DNA of 16,273 bases from UBA10649 sp037130755 (GCA_037130755.1 JBAXSI010000056.1:1-16273); one strand, 5' to 3'; numbered from the stretch's first letter, positions 6,454 through 16,241 are shown. Program-made: numbers and translations. The notes: a model not told the origin generated them from the sequence alone.

Positions 6454-6708
6454 TCAGCCGCCGGCGAAGGGCGGGAGGACGTCTAGGCGCATGCCGCCGG
6501 CGATGTCGACCCGCGCAGGGTCGTCGTGGCTGGCCGTCCCGTCGATCAGGTAGCTGCACTGCGACCGCACCCGCGCGAACGCGGGGGCGCCCGTCTCGAT
6601 CCGGTCGAGAATCTCGGCAAGAGTGCCCGCTTCGACGGTGAGCATCGACTGGCCGACGGCTGCTCGAGCGGCCGCAAAAAGGTGTATCTCGACCATGTCG
6701 GACGTCAT
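6454..6708 (-). CDS. moaD: Molybdopterin synthase sulfur carrier subunit MoaD
   Basis: This is an 84-residue ubiquitin-fold (MoaD/ThiS) protein ending in the diagnostic Gly83-Gly84. That C-terminus is adenylylated and thiocarboxylated, and then donates sulfur in MoaE to make the molybdopterin dithiolene. The end LDVLPPFAGG matches the family (PPVAGG-like). The ATG at 6708 is chosen because TAGGCT stands 8 nt upstream; an ATG at 6696 is possible. It lies alone on the minus strand between moaA and the cox operon, separated from its partner moaE. No MoeB-like activating enzyme is in the window. Confidence 0.93.
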   Translation of the reverse strand: MTSDMVEIHLFAAARAAVGQSMLTVEAGTLAEILDRIETGAPAFARVRSQCSYLIDGTASHDDPARVDIAGGMRLDVLPPFAGG

Positions 6709-6716
6709 GAGGCGCG

Positions 6717-6722
6717 AGCCTA
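6717..6722 (-). promoter_or_regulatory. Putative leaderless -10 box for moaD
   Basis: The minus strand reads TAGGCT, then eight nucleotides, then ATG at 6708. No Shine-Dalgarno sequence is seen. A second ATG four codons in has no ribosome binding site either. Confidence 0.4.
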
Positions 6723-6815
6723 CGCCGGGTGTCTGAGGGGGGCCTGACGAGTACTTCGGTCCGGTCGCGCGCTGCTGCAGCCGGGTCTATGGTGACCAGC
6801 ATCACACAGGGTAGG

Positions 6816-6855
6816 CAAACCTTGGTTTGACTCCCGTCGCCCGGCCGAGTAGCGG
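6816..6855 (+). promoter_or_regulatory. Putative cox operon promoter with overlapping palindromic operator
   Basis: CAAACCTTGGTTTG (6816-6829) is a 6-bp inverted repeat around TT. It overlaps a near-consensus -35, TTGACT (6827-6832), which is followed after 17 nt by TAGCGG (6850-6855), a weak -10. GGAGG (6864-6868) precedes the coxG ATG at 6873. The segment from 6806 also matches 13 of 19 positions of the DtxR/IdeR box consensus TTAGGTTAGSCTAACCTAA by eye. Either reading suggests a repressor site at the promoter. The rest of the 164-bp moaD/coxG spacer holds no other clear element. Confidence 0.35.
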
Positions 6856-6872
6856 CCCCTGCTGGAGGATTC

Positions 6873-7544
6873 ATGGAACTGCACAACTCGTTCGTCGTCC
6901 CCGCCGACATCGAAACGGCGTGGAAGACACTCCTCGACGTCGAGGCCATCGCCCCCTGCATGCCGGGCGCGACCCTGACCTCGTTCGACGGAGACGCCTT
7001 CACGGCGGACGTCAAGGTCAAGCTCGGGCCGGTCATGATGCTGTTCGGCGGTGAGGGCAAGTTCGTGAAGCGCGACGAGGCCACGCACACCGTGGTCATC
7101 GATGCATCCGGCAAGGAGAAGAAGGGCGCGGGGACCGCGGCGGCCGTCGTCACTGCACAGCTTGTCTCCGAAGGACTGGAGAGCACGAGGGCCGACATCG
7201 TCACGGACCTGACGGTGACCGGCAAGGCCGCGCAGTTCGGTCGCGGCGTCATGGCCGACGTTTCGAAGCGGCTGATCGACCAGTTCGCGGGCAACCTCGA
7301 GACGGTGATCATGACCCGCAAGGCCGCGGCCACCGGAGCGGCGGCTGCCGCAGTGGCGGGCGCTGCGGCATCCTCCGACGGCGTGACCACCGCCCAAGCG
7401 CCGGCGGCCCCAGCACCGGTCCTCAACAACGAGGCCCTCGATCTTGGCAATGCGGCGATGGTGCCGGTGCTCAAGCGCGTGGTTCCGATCGTCATCGGTG
7501 TCGTCGTGGTGGGCGGCATCATCTGGTGGCTCGCCAGCCGCTGA
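6873..7544 (+). CDS. coxG: CoxG, SRPBCC-domain membrane anchor of CO dehydrogenase
   Basis: Residues 1 to about 145 form the CoxG type of SRPBCC domain (MELHNSFVVPADIETAWKTL at the start, CMPGATL at 29-35, VTGKAAQFGRG at 115-125). An Ala/Pro-rich linker (151-182) and a C-terminal hydrophobic helix at about 203-220 (VVPIVIGVVVVGGIIWWL) follow, ending in SR. In Oligotropha CoxG recruits CODH to the inner face of the membrane so that electrons reach the quinone pool. The linker plus tail anchor here fits that role. The total of 223 residues is near the usual length. GGAGG precedes the ATG by 4 nt. It is the first gene of the cox operon, unlike Oligotropha where coxG is near the end. Confidence 0.92.
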   Translation: MELHNSFVVPADIETAWKTLLDVEAIAPCMPGATLTSFDGDAFTADVKVKLGPVMMLFGGEGKFVKRDEATHTVVIDASGKEKKGAGTAAAVVTAQLVSEGLESTRADIVTDLTVTGKAAQFGRGVMADVSKRLIDQFAGNLETVIMTRKAAATGAAAAAVAGAAASSDGVTTAQAPAAPAPVLNNEALDLGNAAMVPVLKRVVPIVIGVVVVGGIIWWLASR

Positions 7545-7591
7545 ACGTGCACGACCTCCCATTCAACCCTCAGACCCGGAAGGGGTGACGG

Positions 7592-8461
7592 ATGCAGACT
7601 CCGGCACCGGTCGACTACGTCCGCGCGACGTCGGTCGCCAACGCGATCGCCTTGCTCACCGAGCATGGCGAGGAAGCACGACTCCTGGCTGGAGGCCACA
7701 GCCTCCTGCCGATGATGAAGCTCCGCCTTGCTCGGCCCGAACTGCTCATCGACATCAATGACCTCGACGAGCTGCGCGGCATCCGCGTCGATGGCAACGA
7801 ACTCGTCGTTGGTGCCATGACGACGCATGCGGAGATCCTCGACTCGGGGATCCTCTCCGAGCACTACGCGATCTTCCGCGAGGCCGAGAAGGTCATCGCC
7901 GACCCGATCGTGCGCAACAAGGGCACGATGGGCGGCTCGATGTGCCAGGCCGACCCATCCGAGGATCTCTCGGCCGTCGGCTCGGCTCTCAAGGGCAGCG
8001 TGGTCATCCAGGGCGCCGGCGGCACCCGCACCGTCCCGATGCGCGAGTTCCACGAGGGCCCGTACGAGACCAAGGTGGCCGATGGCGAGATTCTCATCGA
8101 GGCCCGCTTCCCGATCCGTCCGGGCGCTGGCAGCGCCTACGAGAAGGTCGAGCGCCGCGTGGGCGACTGGCCGGTGTGCTCTGCCGGCGCGTTCGTCGTC
8201 GTGGCAGGTGGCGTGATCAGTGAGTGCGGGATCGGCCTCACCGCCGTGGGTGCTCCGCACTTCTGCGCAGAGGATGCCGAGGCGTTCCTGGTCGGCAAGG
8301 CTCCCACCGAGGAGAACCTGGAAGCGGCAGCCCAGCTGGCCGCTGATGCCTGCCAGCCGCAGGCCGACCAGCGCGGCCCGGCCGACTACAAGCAGCACCT
8401 CGCCAAGGAACTCACCCTCCGCGCGCTCCGTCGCGCCGTTGCAGCGACCCAAGGAGCCTGA
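7592..8461 (+). CDS. coxM: Carbon monoxide dehydrogenase medium (FAD) subunit CoxM
   Basis: This is a 289-residue FAD-binding subunit of the xanthine oxidase family. The two FAD loops are LLAGGHSLLPMMKLRL (31-46) and TMGGSMCQADPSEDL (112-126), and the C-terminal CO_deh_flav_C domain runs from about residue 175. It takes electrons from the CoxS clusters and passes them to the membrane acceptor. The ATG at 7592 is preceded by GGAAGGGG. A 47-nt gap separates it from coxG and one nucleotide separates its stop from the coxS start. Gene order M-S-L is the signature of CO dehydrogenases. Confidence 0.96.
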   Translation: MQTPAPVDYVRATSVANAIALLTEHGEEARLLAGGHSLLPMMKLRLARPELLIDINDLDELRGIRVDGNELVVGAMTTHAEILDSGILSEHYAIFREAEKVIADPIVRNKGTMGGSMCQADPSEDLSAVGSALKGSVVIQGAGGTRTVPMREFHEGPYETKVADGEILIEARFPIRPGAGSAYEKVERRVGDWPVCSAGAFVVVAGGVISECGIGLTAVGAPHFCAEDAEAFLVGKAPTEENLEAAAQLAADACQPQADQRGPADYKQHLAKELTLRALRRAVAATQGA

Positions 8462-8462
8462 C

Positions 8463-8953
8463 ATGGAAGTGACGATCTCGATCAACGGGACGCCAGTCAC
8501 GCGCGACATCGAGCCGCGGATGCTGCTCGTTCACTTCGTGCGCGAGGAAGCGGGCCTTCGCGGCACCCACTGGGGCTGCGACACCTCGAACTGCGGAACC
8601 TGCACGCTGTGGGTCGACGACACGCCCGTCAAGAGCTGCACGATGCTCGCAGCGCAGGCCGACGGACACGCGGTCACGACAGTGGAGGGCCTGGAGAAGG
8701 GTGGCGAGCTCGACCCGGTCCAGAAGGGCTTCATCGAGTGTCATGGACTCCAGTGCGGGTTCTGCACCCCGGGAATGTTGATGACCGGCCGCTGGCTGCT
8801 CGACAACAACCCGAAGCCGTCGGAGGAGGAGATCCGCGAGGCGATCTCCGGCCAGATCTGCCGGTGCACCGGCTACAAGAACATCGTGAAGTCCATCCAG
8901 TGGGCCGCTGAGAACCCCGCTGCCGTTGATCAGGTAGAGAGCGAGGTGAACGC

Positions 8954-8957
<4 letters not shown>
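8463..8957 (+). CDS. coxS: Carbon monoxide dehydrogenase small [2Fe-2S] subunit CoxS
   Basis: This is a 164-residue two-cluster iron-sulfur protein. The N-terminal plant-type cluster uses Cys39, Cys44, Cys47 and Cys59. The C-terminal helical cluster uses Cys98, Cys101, Cys133 and Cys135 (HGLQCGFCTPGM and CRCTGY). Electrons run from the Mo-Cu centre of CoxL through both clusters to the FAD of CoxM. AAGGAG lies 8 nt upstream of the ATG at 8463. The frame stays open further upstream inside coxM, but the canonical MEVTISINGT start is certain. The stop overlaps the coxL ATG (ATGA). Confidence 0.97.
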
Positions 8958-11401
<2,444 letters not shown>

Positions 11402-11408
11402 GACAGGC

Positions 11409-12311
11409 ATGACCACGCGGGCGTTGCACGACAGAGCAGAGCAACTTCGTGCTGAAGGTGTTCCCTTCGTGCACGCCCGCGTGGTGCTAGCTGAGCGGCC
11501 CACGTCGGCCAAGCCCGGCGACGAGGCGCTTGTCCTCGCCGACGGCACGATCGAGGGCTTCGTTGGCGGGCAGTGCGCGCAGTCGACGGTTCGGGCGCAG
11601 GGCCTCGCCGCCCTGCAGTCGGGCGTGTCAGTCCTGCTGCGCATCTCCCCGGAGCCGGAGCCCGAGCAGGTCGGCAAGACCACCGTGCACAATCCCTGCC
11701 TGTCGGGAGGGACCTTGGAGATCTTCATGGAGCCCGTGCTGCCGGCCCCGCGCGTCGCGGTGGTGGGCGACAGCCCGATCGCCCGAGCCCTCGCCACCGT
11801 CGGCGCTGCCCTCGGCTACGAGATGGGTGCCTGGTCGTTGGCGGAGATGCGGACCACGGACGCCGTAGTCGTCGCGTCGCATGGCATCGACGAGGAGCAG
11901 CCGCTCATCGACGCCGTGGCAGCGGGAATCCCGTACATCGGACTCGTGGCCAGTCCCAAGCGCGGCAGCGCGGTCCTTGCCTCGCTCGACATCAGTGACT
12001 CCGATCGCGCCCGCATCCACAGCCCGGCCGGCCTGAACATCGGTGCCCGGACGCCGGAGGAAGTGGCGCTGTCCATCCTGGCCGAGGTCATCGAGGAGCG
12101 GTCGCACCCCAGTCACATGCGCGCCACGGTGAAGATGCTCGATGTCACGCCCGCGCCGTCCGCCACGGCGATCGACCCGATCTGCCAGATGACGGTCGCC
12201 GCCGTCGAGTCCTCCATCCATGCGGACGTCGACGGGACCCGGTGGTACTTCTGCTGCCCGGGCTGCAAGAAGGCCTTCCTTGCCGATCCCGCTGCGTATG
12301 CGGGAGCCTGA
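11409..12311 (+). CDS. coxF: CoxF-like XdhC family protein with C-terminal YHS metal-binding domain
   Basis: This 300-residue fusion has three parts. First is a short XdhC_CoxI segment with FVGGQCA (51-57) and VHNPCLSGGTLEIFMEP (93-109), including Cys56 and Cys97. A Rossmann part follows (VAVVGDSPIARALATVG from 117; GLVASPKRGSAV; HSPAGLNIGARTPEEVALSI at 204-223). A YHS domain at about 255-296 completes it: DPICQMTV with Cys259, then WYFCCPGCKKAF with Cys282, Cys283 and Cys286. CoxF is one of the cox maturation factors, linked in Oligotropha to completing the Mo-S-Cu site. YHS domains often bind copper or other soft metals, so a role in copper handling is an attractive inference. It starts 7 nt after coxL. 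The symbol is assigned by context and homology class. Confidence 0.85.
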   Translation: MTTRALHDRAEQLRAEGVPFVHARVVLAERPTSAKPGDEALVLADGTIEGFVGGQCAQSTVRAQGLAALQSGVSVLLRISPEPEPEQVGKTTVHNPCLSGGTLEIFMEPVLPAPRVAVVGDSPIARALATVGAALGYEMGAWSLAEMRTTDAVVVASHGIDEEQPLIDAVAAGIPYIGLVASPKRGSAVLASLDISDSDRARIHSPAGLNIGARTPEEVALSILAEVIEERSHPSHMRATVKMLDVTPAPSATAIDPICQMTVAAVESSIHADVDGTRWYFCCPGCKKAFLADPAAYAGA

Positions 12312-12316
12312 GACAC

Positions 12317-13201
12317 GTGAGCCTCGAGCAAGCGATCCCGGACGCCCGCACCCTGGCGGACCGGCTGGCCAAGTACGACTACCTCGCCGAGGACGGCCTT
12401 GCCACGGCGCTGTTCTGTGCCGTTCGACTCCCTCAGCCACTGCTCCTTGAAGGTGAGGCGGGGGTCGGCAAGACGCAGGCGGCCAAGGCGCTCGCTGAAC
12501 TGCTGGAGACGCCGCTGATCAGGCTCCAGTGCTTCGAGGGCATTGACGCGTCTGAGGCGATGTACGAGTGGAACTATCCGCGCCAGCTTCTCGGAATCCG
12601 ATTGGCGGAGGCGCACGGCGCGAACCTCGCGGAGGAGTCGCTCTTCTCCCGTGAGTACCTCATCGAGCGGCCGCTGCTGCAGGCGCTCGAGCACCCGGGG
12701 CCGAACCCCGCTGTGCTCCTGATCGACGAGGTGGACCGCGCAGACGAGGAGTTCGAGGCGTTCTTGTTCGAGATGCTCGCGGAGAACACCGTGACCGTGC
12801 CGGAGATCGGGACGCTGCACGCGAAGGTGCCTCCCGTCGTCATCCTCACGTCGAACCGAACCCGAGACCTGCACGATGCGCTCAAGCGGCGCTGCCTGTA
12901 CCACTGGATCGACTACCCGGACCTCGAGCACGCGACCCGCATCGTCCGACTTCGCGTTCCCGAGGCGTCGCCCGAGCTCGCCGCGCAGATCGCCGGCGCC
13001 GTGCAACGGCTGCGCAGCCTCGATGTTCAGAAGCCGCCCGGAGTTGCGGAGGCAATCGACTGGGTGCACGCCGCGATGCTGCTCGGGATCACGTCGCTCG
13101 ACGGCACGGCCGTCGGCAAGACGCTCGGCTCGGTGCTGAAGTACCGCGAGGACCAGGACGTTGCGAGGTCCGAGGGCCTCGCGTGGGTCGCCGGTGCGTA
13201 G
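12317..13201 (+). CDS. coxD: CoxD, MoxR-type AAA+ ATPase for CODH maturation
   Basis: This 294-residue AAA+ protein has Walker A GEAGVGKT (46-53), Walker B LLIDEVDRAD (134-143) and a sensor/arginine-finger region TSNRTRDLHDALKRRC (178-193), as in MoxR ATPases. In Oligotropha CoxD is required for sulfuration and copper insertion at the Mo centre. It usually works with a VWA partner, here CoxE just downstream. The GTG at 12317 lies 5 nt after the coxF stop, with GGGAG upstream. The frame stays open into coxF, but the shorter start gives the normal family length. Its TAG stop overlaps the coxE GTG by one base. Confidence 0.94.
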   Translation: MSLEQAIPDARTLADRLAKYDYLAEDGLATALFCAVRLPQPLLLEGEAGVGKTQAAKALAELLETPLIRLQCFEGIDASEAMYEWNYPRQLLGIRLAEAHGANLAEESLFSREYLIERPLLQALEHPGPNPAVLLIDEVDRADEEFEAFLFEMLAENTVTVPEIGTLHAKVPPVVILTSNRTRDLHDALKRRCLYHWIDYPDLEHATRIVRLRVPEASPELAAQIAGAVQRLRSLDVQKPPGVAEAIDWVHAAMLLGITSLDGTAVGKTLGSVLKYREDQDVARSEGLAWVAGA

Positions 13202-14412
13202 TGCCTGACTCCGCCCTCCCCGACATCGTCGCCGGCTTCGGGCACTTCCTGCACGCGGCCGGGGTTCCAGTCACGCCGGAGCGCAGCATTCGGTTCGCCA
13301 CCGCGGTGACCATCGCTGAGCCGACGAACCTGGCCGACCTCTACTGGCTGGGCCGCGTCACCATGCTCACCGGTCATGAGCAGGTCGAGATCTACGACCG
13401 CGTCTTCCGTCACGTGTTCGAGGGCATGATCGACATCACCGACAACCGCGGCGACAGCAATCACGAAGCGCCCCCGTCCTCGACGCCGACGGGGGAGCGG
13501 AAGCCCGGTGACCCGAGCCGCCAGGCGGAGGCGCCATCCGGACCACACGGCACGGGTGCGACTCCCAGCGAGACCCTCGGCGACGAGGATCGCGACGAGG
13601 AGGACGCGAGCGTCCTGGCGGCGATGAGCGAGGAGGAGCGGATCTCCAACAAGGACTTCGCGGTGTGCACCGAGGAGGAGTTGGAGCTGATCCGTCGACT
13701 CGTCGAGCAGCTTCCGCTCGTGCCACCGATGCGGACCGGTCGACGATCGCGGCGGCATCCGGCCGGTCAGCGACTGGACGTCCGGAGCACCCTTCGACGT
13801 GCACATCGAACCGCGGGCGACCCGGTGGTGCTCGTGACGCGGAAGCGGACCGAGCGGCCTCGGCGGATAGTGCTCATCGCCGATGTATCCGGCTCGATGG
13901 CGCCGTACTCGCGGATCTACCTGCACCTGATGCGCGGAGCCGTCCAGGCGCTCAAGGCGGAGGCCTTCGTCTTCGCCACCCGGCTCACCCGGCTGACCCG
14001 AAGCCTCGCGGAGCTGCACCCGGACCTCGCGTACCAGAAGGCGCTGCTCGCCGCGCCCGACTGGGCCGGCGGCACGCGCATCGGCCAGGCACTCAACGAC
14101 TTCCTCGACGAGTTCGGCCGCCGCGGCATGGCGCGCGGCGCCGTCGTCGTCATCGTCTCGGACGGCTGGGAGATCGAGGACCCGGCGCGGGTGGGCGAGG
14201 CGATGGCGCGACTGTCACGGCTGGCGCACCGCATCATCTGGGTGAACCCGCGCAAGTCGTCGGCCGACTATCAGCCGCTGGTGGGCGGCATGGCCGCGGC
14301 GATGCCCTACATCGACACGTTCGTCTCCGGGCACTCCGTCGACGCTCTGCAGGAGGTCATGGCCGCCATCCGCGGGTCCGACTCCGAGCCGGCGTTCGCC
14401 CGAGCGTCGTAG
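13201..14412 (+). CDS. coxE: CoxE, von Willebrand factor A domain protein
   Basis: This 403-residue VWA protein has a helical N-terminal part, then an acidic, low-complexity middle (about 80-150). The C-terminal VWA domain carries the metal-ion adhesion motif DVSGSM (228-233) and a late VVVIVSDGWEIEDP segment. VWA-MoxR pairs act as chaperone-like machines that load metals or remodel enzymes. CoxE acts with CoxD in assembling the CODH active site. The GTG at 13201 shares one base with the coxD stop, implying coupling. The frame stays open six codons upstream. The TAG stop doubles as the beginning of a probable -10 box for moaC. Confidence 0.93.
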   Translation: MPDSALPDIVAGFGHFLHAAGVPVTPERSIRFATAVTIAEPTNLADLYWLGRVTMLTGHEQVEIYDRVFRHVFEGMIDITDNRGDSNHEAPPSSTPTGERKPGDPSRQAEAPSGPHGTGATPSETLGDEDRDEEDASVLAAMSEEERISNKDFAVCTEEELELIRRLVEQLPLVPPMRTGRRSRRHPAGQRLDVRSTLRRAHRTAGDPVVLVTRKRTERPRRIVLIADVSGSMAPYSRIYLHLMRGAVQALKAEAFVFATRLTRLTRSLAELHPDLAYQKALLAAPDWAGGTRIGQALNDFLDEFGRRGMARGAVVVIVSDGWEIEDPARVGEAMARLSRLAHRIIWVNPRKSSADYQPLVGGMAAAMPYIDTFVSGHSVDALQEVMAAIRGSDSEPAFARAS

Positions 14413-14415
14413 GGT
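14410..14415 (+). promoter_or_regulatory. Putative internal leaderless promoter for moaC-mogA, overlapping the coxE stop
   Basis: TAGGGT, whose first three bases are the coxE TAG stop, is followed by TGCGGC and the moaC ATG at 14422. The TANNNT-N6-ATG layout and the lack of a Shine-Dalgarno sequence suggest moaC-mogA can be transcribed without the cox promoter. Confidence 0.5.
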
Positions 14416-14421
14416 TGCGGC

Positions 14422-14901
14422 ATGACCGAGCTGTCGCACCTCAACGAACGCGGTGAGGCCCGCATGGTCGACGTCACCGCGAAGGACGTCACCACGCGCT
14501 CAGCAACCGCGCGCTGCACCGTCACTGTGTCGCGTGAGGTGGCCGGTCTCCTCGTCTCCGGGGGCCTGCCCAAGGGTGACGCGCTCGCGGTCGCGCGCAT
14601 CGCCGCGATCCAGGCAACGAAGCGGACCCCTGACCTCATCCCGCTGTGCCACCCGATCGCGGTTCACGGTGTCGATGTCGATGTCGCGCTGGACGATGAC
14701 GGCCCGTGCGTGGTCATCCTCGCGACGGTGCGCACGGCGGACCGCACCGGCGTGGAGATGGAGGCCCTGACGGCTGCGGCGGTGGGCGGGCTGACCGTCA
14801 TCGACATGGTGAAGGGCAAGGACCGGTCGGCTGCCATCAGCGAGGTCGTGCTCCTGGAGAAGATCGGCGGTCGCTCGGGCCACTGGACCCGCGAGTCGTG
14901 A
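14422..14901 (+). CDS. moaC: Cyclic pyranopterin monophosphate synthase MoaC
   Basis: MoaC turns the MoaA product 3',8-cH2GTP into cyclic pyranopterin monophosphate. The 159-residue protein contains MVDVTAK (15-21), LPKGDAL with Lys51, LIPLCHPI (72-79), RTGVEMEALTA (108-118) and DMVKGKDR with Lys131. Lys51 and Lys131 coincide with the catalytic lysines of E. coli MoaC. It begins 9 nt after coxE and overlaps mogA by a GTGA. Its location at the end of the cox operon, away from moaE-moaA, ties cofactor synthesis to the enzyme. Confidence 0.97.
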   Translation: MTELSHLNERGEARMVDVTAKDVTTRSATARCTVTVSREVAGLLVSGGLPKGDALAVARIAAIQATKRTPDLIPLCHPIAVHGVDVDVALDDDGPCVVILATVRTADRTGVEMEALTAAAVGGLTVIDMVKGKDRSAAISEVVLLEKIGGRSGHWTRES

Positions 14902-15392
14902 GCGACGTCCTGATCGCGCGCGTAGTCACCGTCTCGACTCGCGCCGCGGCTGGCGTCTGGGAGGACACCTCGGGCCCCGTCATCGTCGAAGGCCTGACTG
15001 CCCTGGGCTTCCAGTGCGAAGGCCCGATCGTGGTTCCCGACGGAGACGACGTGGCGCGTGTCCTACGCGAAGCCGTCGCCGATGAGGTGCACGTGGTCGT
15101 CACGACCGGCGGCACGGGCCACACGCCTGCCGACCTCACGCCCGAGCAGACTCGCACCGTCATCGAACGCGAGTCGCCCGGGCTGGCCGAGGCCGTGCGG
15201 TCGTACGGCGTGGCCCGCGGTGTGCCCACCGCGATCCTGTCGCGCGGAATTGCCGGCATCGCCGGACGCACCCTGATCGTCAACCTGCCCGGATCGACGG
15301 GTGGCGCACGCGACGGCATTGCCGCGCTGGCACCGGTGCTCGGGCACGCCGTCGACCAGATCCGCGGCGGCGATCACCCCCGCGAGAACTAG
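14898..15392 (+). CDS. mogA: Molybdopterin adenylyltransferase (MogA/MoaB family)
   Basis: The 164-residue MoCF-domain protein adenylylates molybdopterin to prepare it for MoeA. Motifs are VVTTGGTGHTPADLTPE (67-83) and GRTLIVNLPGSTGGARDG (123-140), both in the pterin-binding pocket. The common Arg of TPRDxTPE is Ala here (Ala78). The GTG at 14898 overlaps the moaC stop in GTGA. The frame continues upstream, but this start gives the normal size. The name could equally be moaB, since the families are not separable by eye. The last four codons and the stop lie inside the 77-nt palindrome. Confidence 0.92.
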   Translation: MSDVLIARVVTVSTRAAAGVWEDTSGPVIVEGLTALGFQCEGPIVVPDGDDVARVLREAVADEVHVVVTTGGTGHTPADLTPEQTRTVIERESPGLAEAVRSYGVARGVPTAILSRGIAGIAGRTLIVNLPGSTGGARDGIAALAPVLGHAVDQIRGGDHPREN

Positions 15393-15455
15393 GGCGTGGT
15401 AGTGAAAGCGCCGCATCCGCGGCCATTTCACTACCACGCCCTAGCTCTCGGCGGG
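15379..15455. repeat. 77-nt imperfect palindrome, copy 2 (bidirectional terminator-like hairpin)
   Basis: The outer stem is CCCGCGAG (15379-15386) against CTCGGCGGG (15447-15455) with one bulged G. A 2x2 internal loop follows, then a perfect 19-bp stem (15389-15407 with 15426-15444). An inner GCCGC/GCGGC hairpin (15410-15414 with 15419-15423) closes it. It begins within the mogA coding end, includes its TAG stop and ends 9 nt before the VOC stop. Length, bulge position and the GTGGTMGTGAA core equal those of copy 1. There is no U-run. Confidence 0.85.
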
Positions 15456-15488
15456 GAGGTGGACCTACTCGGCGGGGAGCTGGACTGT
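15447..15488. repeat. 21-bp tandem duplication at the 3' end of the VOC gene
   Basis: CTCGGCGGGGAGNTGGAC occurs at 15447 and again at 15468, exactly 21 bp apart. Read on the minus strand, the inner copy encodes the terminal VQLPAE of the VOC protein. The outer copy continues in the same frame after the stop as VHLPAES. The outer copy also supplies one strand of the outer stem of the palindrome. Confidence 0.75.
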
Positions 15489-16241
15489 CCAGAACGTTGC
15501 GCCGAACGGGTCGGTCATCGGGGCCATGCGCCCGAACGGTGAGTCGAACGGCTCCGTGAGCACCGCTCCGCCGAGCTCGCCAGCCTGTGCGGCGGCCTCG
15601 CCGGCGTCGTCAACGGCGAAGTAGACCAGCCAGTGCGACGGGACACCGTCGGGGGCGCCCATCATGTCGCCGATGCCGCCCGCGGGTGCGCCGTCGGCCC
15701 CGAGCGCGAACGTCGCGTATGCGGGACCGGCCATCTCCATGGGGGTGTAGGAATAGCCGAATACCGCTGCGTAGAAGTCCCGCGCCGCATCGGGGTCGCT
15801 GCTGCGCAGGTCGCACCACGCGAAGCCACCCGGAGCACCAACGACCTCGAAGCCGATCATGGTGTCGGCCTGCCACACGCCGAACACCGCCCCACAGGGA
15901 TCGGCGGCGATGACCATGCTGCCGAAGTCACCCACCTGCATGGTCGGGACGAGGACGGTGCCGCCGTTGTCGACGATGGCCGCGGACGTCTCGTCGGCAT
16001 CGGCACTGGCAAAGTAGAGCGTCCACGCGGTGGGGGCCGAGCCGTCGCTGGGCATGAAGCCAGCCGTTCCGGCGTCGCCGACCGACGCGGTGCTGTAACC
16101 GCCGAAGGCCGCGTTGCCGGGTGGGATGTCCCATCCCAGGACGGCGGCGTAGAACGCCCGGGCGGCGTCCATGTCCGTCGGGGAGATGTCAGCCCAGCAG
16201 GGCAGGCCGGGTGCGAACTTGGTTTCGGTCATAAGGGACAT
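15465..16241 (-). CDS. VOC (glyoxalase/bleomycin-resistance fold) family protein, two domains
   Basis: This 258-residue protein is made of two tandem VOC modules. Module 1 covers about residues 8-128 (GLPCWADISPTDMDAARAFY ... DPCGAVFGVWQ) and module 2 about 136-256 (GGFAWCDLRSSDPDAARDFY ... DPFGATFWTVQ). Each has the AxxFYxxxFGW/Y pattern and the DPxGAxF end strand. The layout resembles actinobacterial hydroxylase-like VOC proteins such as the mycobacterial 27-kDa antigen group. Metal ligands and substrate cannot be assigned. The ATG at 16241 has GGGGTGAG just upstream; an ATG at 16232 is possible. It is convergent to mogA and shows no sign of belonging to the CO or Mo-cofactor pathway. Confidence 0.85.
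   Translation of the reverse strand: MSLMTETKFAPGLPCWADISPTDMDAARAFYAAVLGWDIPPGNAAFGGYSTASVGDAGTAGFMPSDGSAPTAWTLYFASADADETSAAIVDNGGTVLVPTMQVGDFGSMVIAADPCGAVFGVWQADTMIGFEVVGAPGGFAWCDLRSSDPDAARDFYAAVFGYSYTPMEMAGPAYATFALGADGAPAGGIGDMMGAPDGVPSHWLVYFAVDDAGEAAAQAGELGGAVLTEPFDSPFGRMAPMTDPFGATFWTVQLPAE

Noticed and set aside
7545..7591. Possible separate promoter or terminator between coxG and coxM
   Set aside because: The 47 nt contain only a Shine-Dalgarno (GGAAGGGG) and no hairpin or plausible -10/-35 pair.
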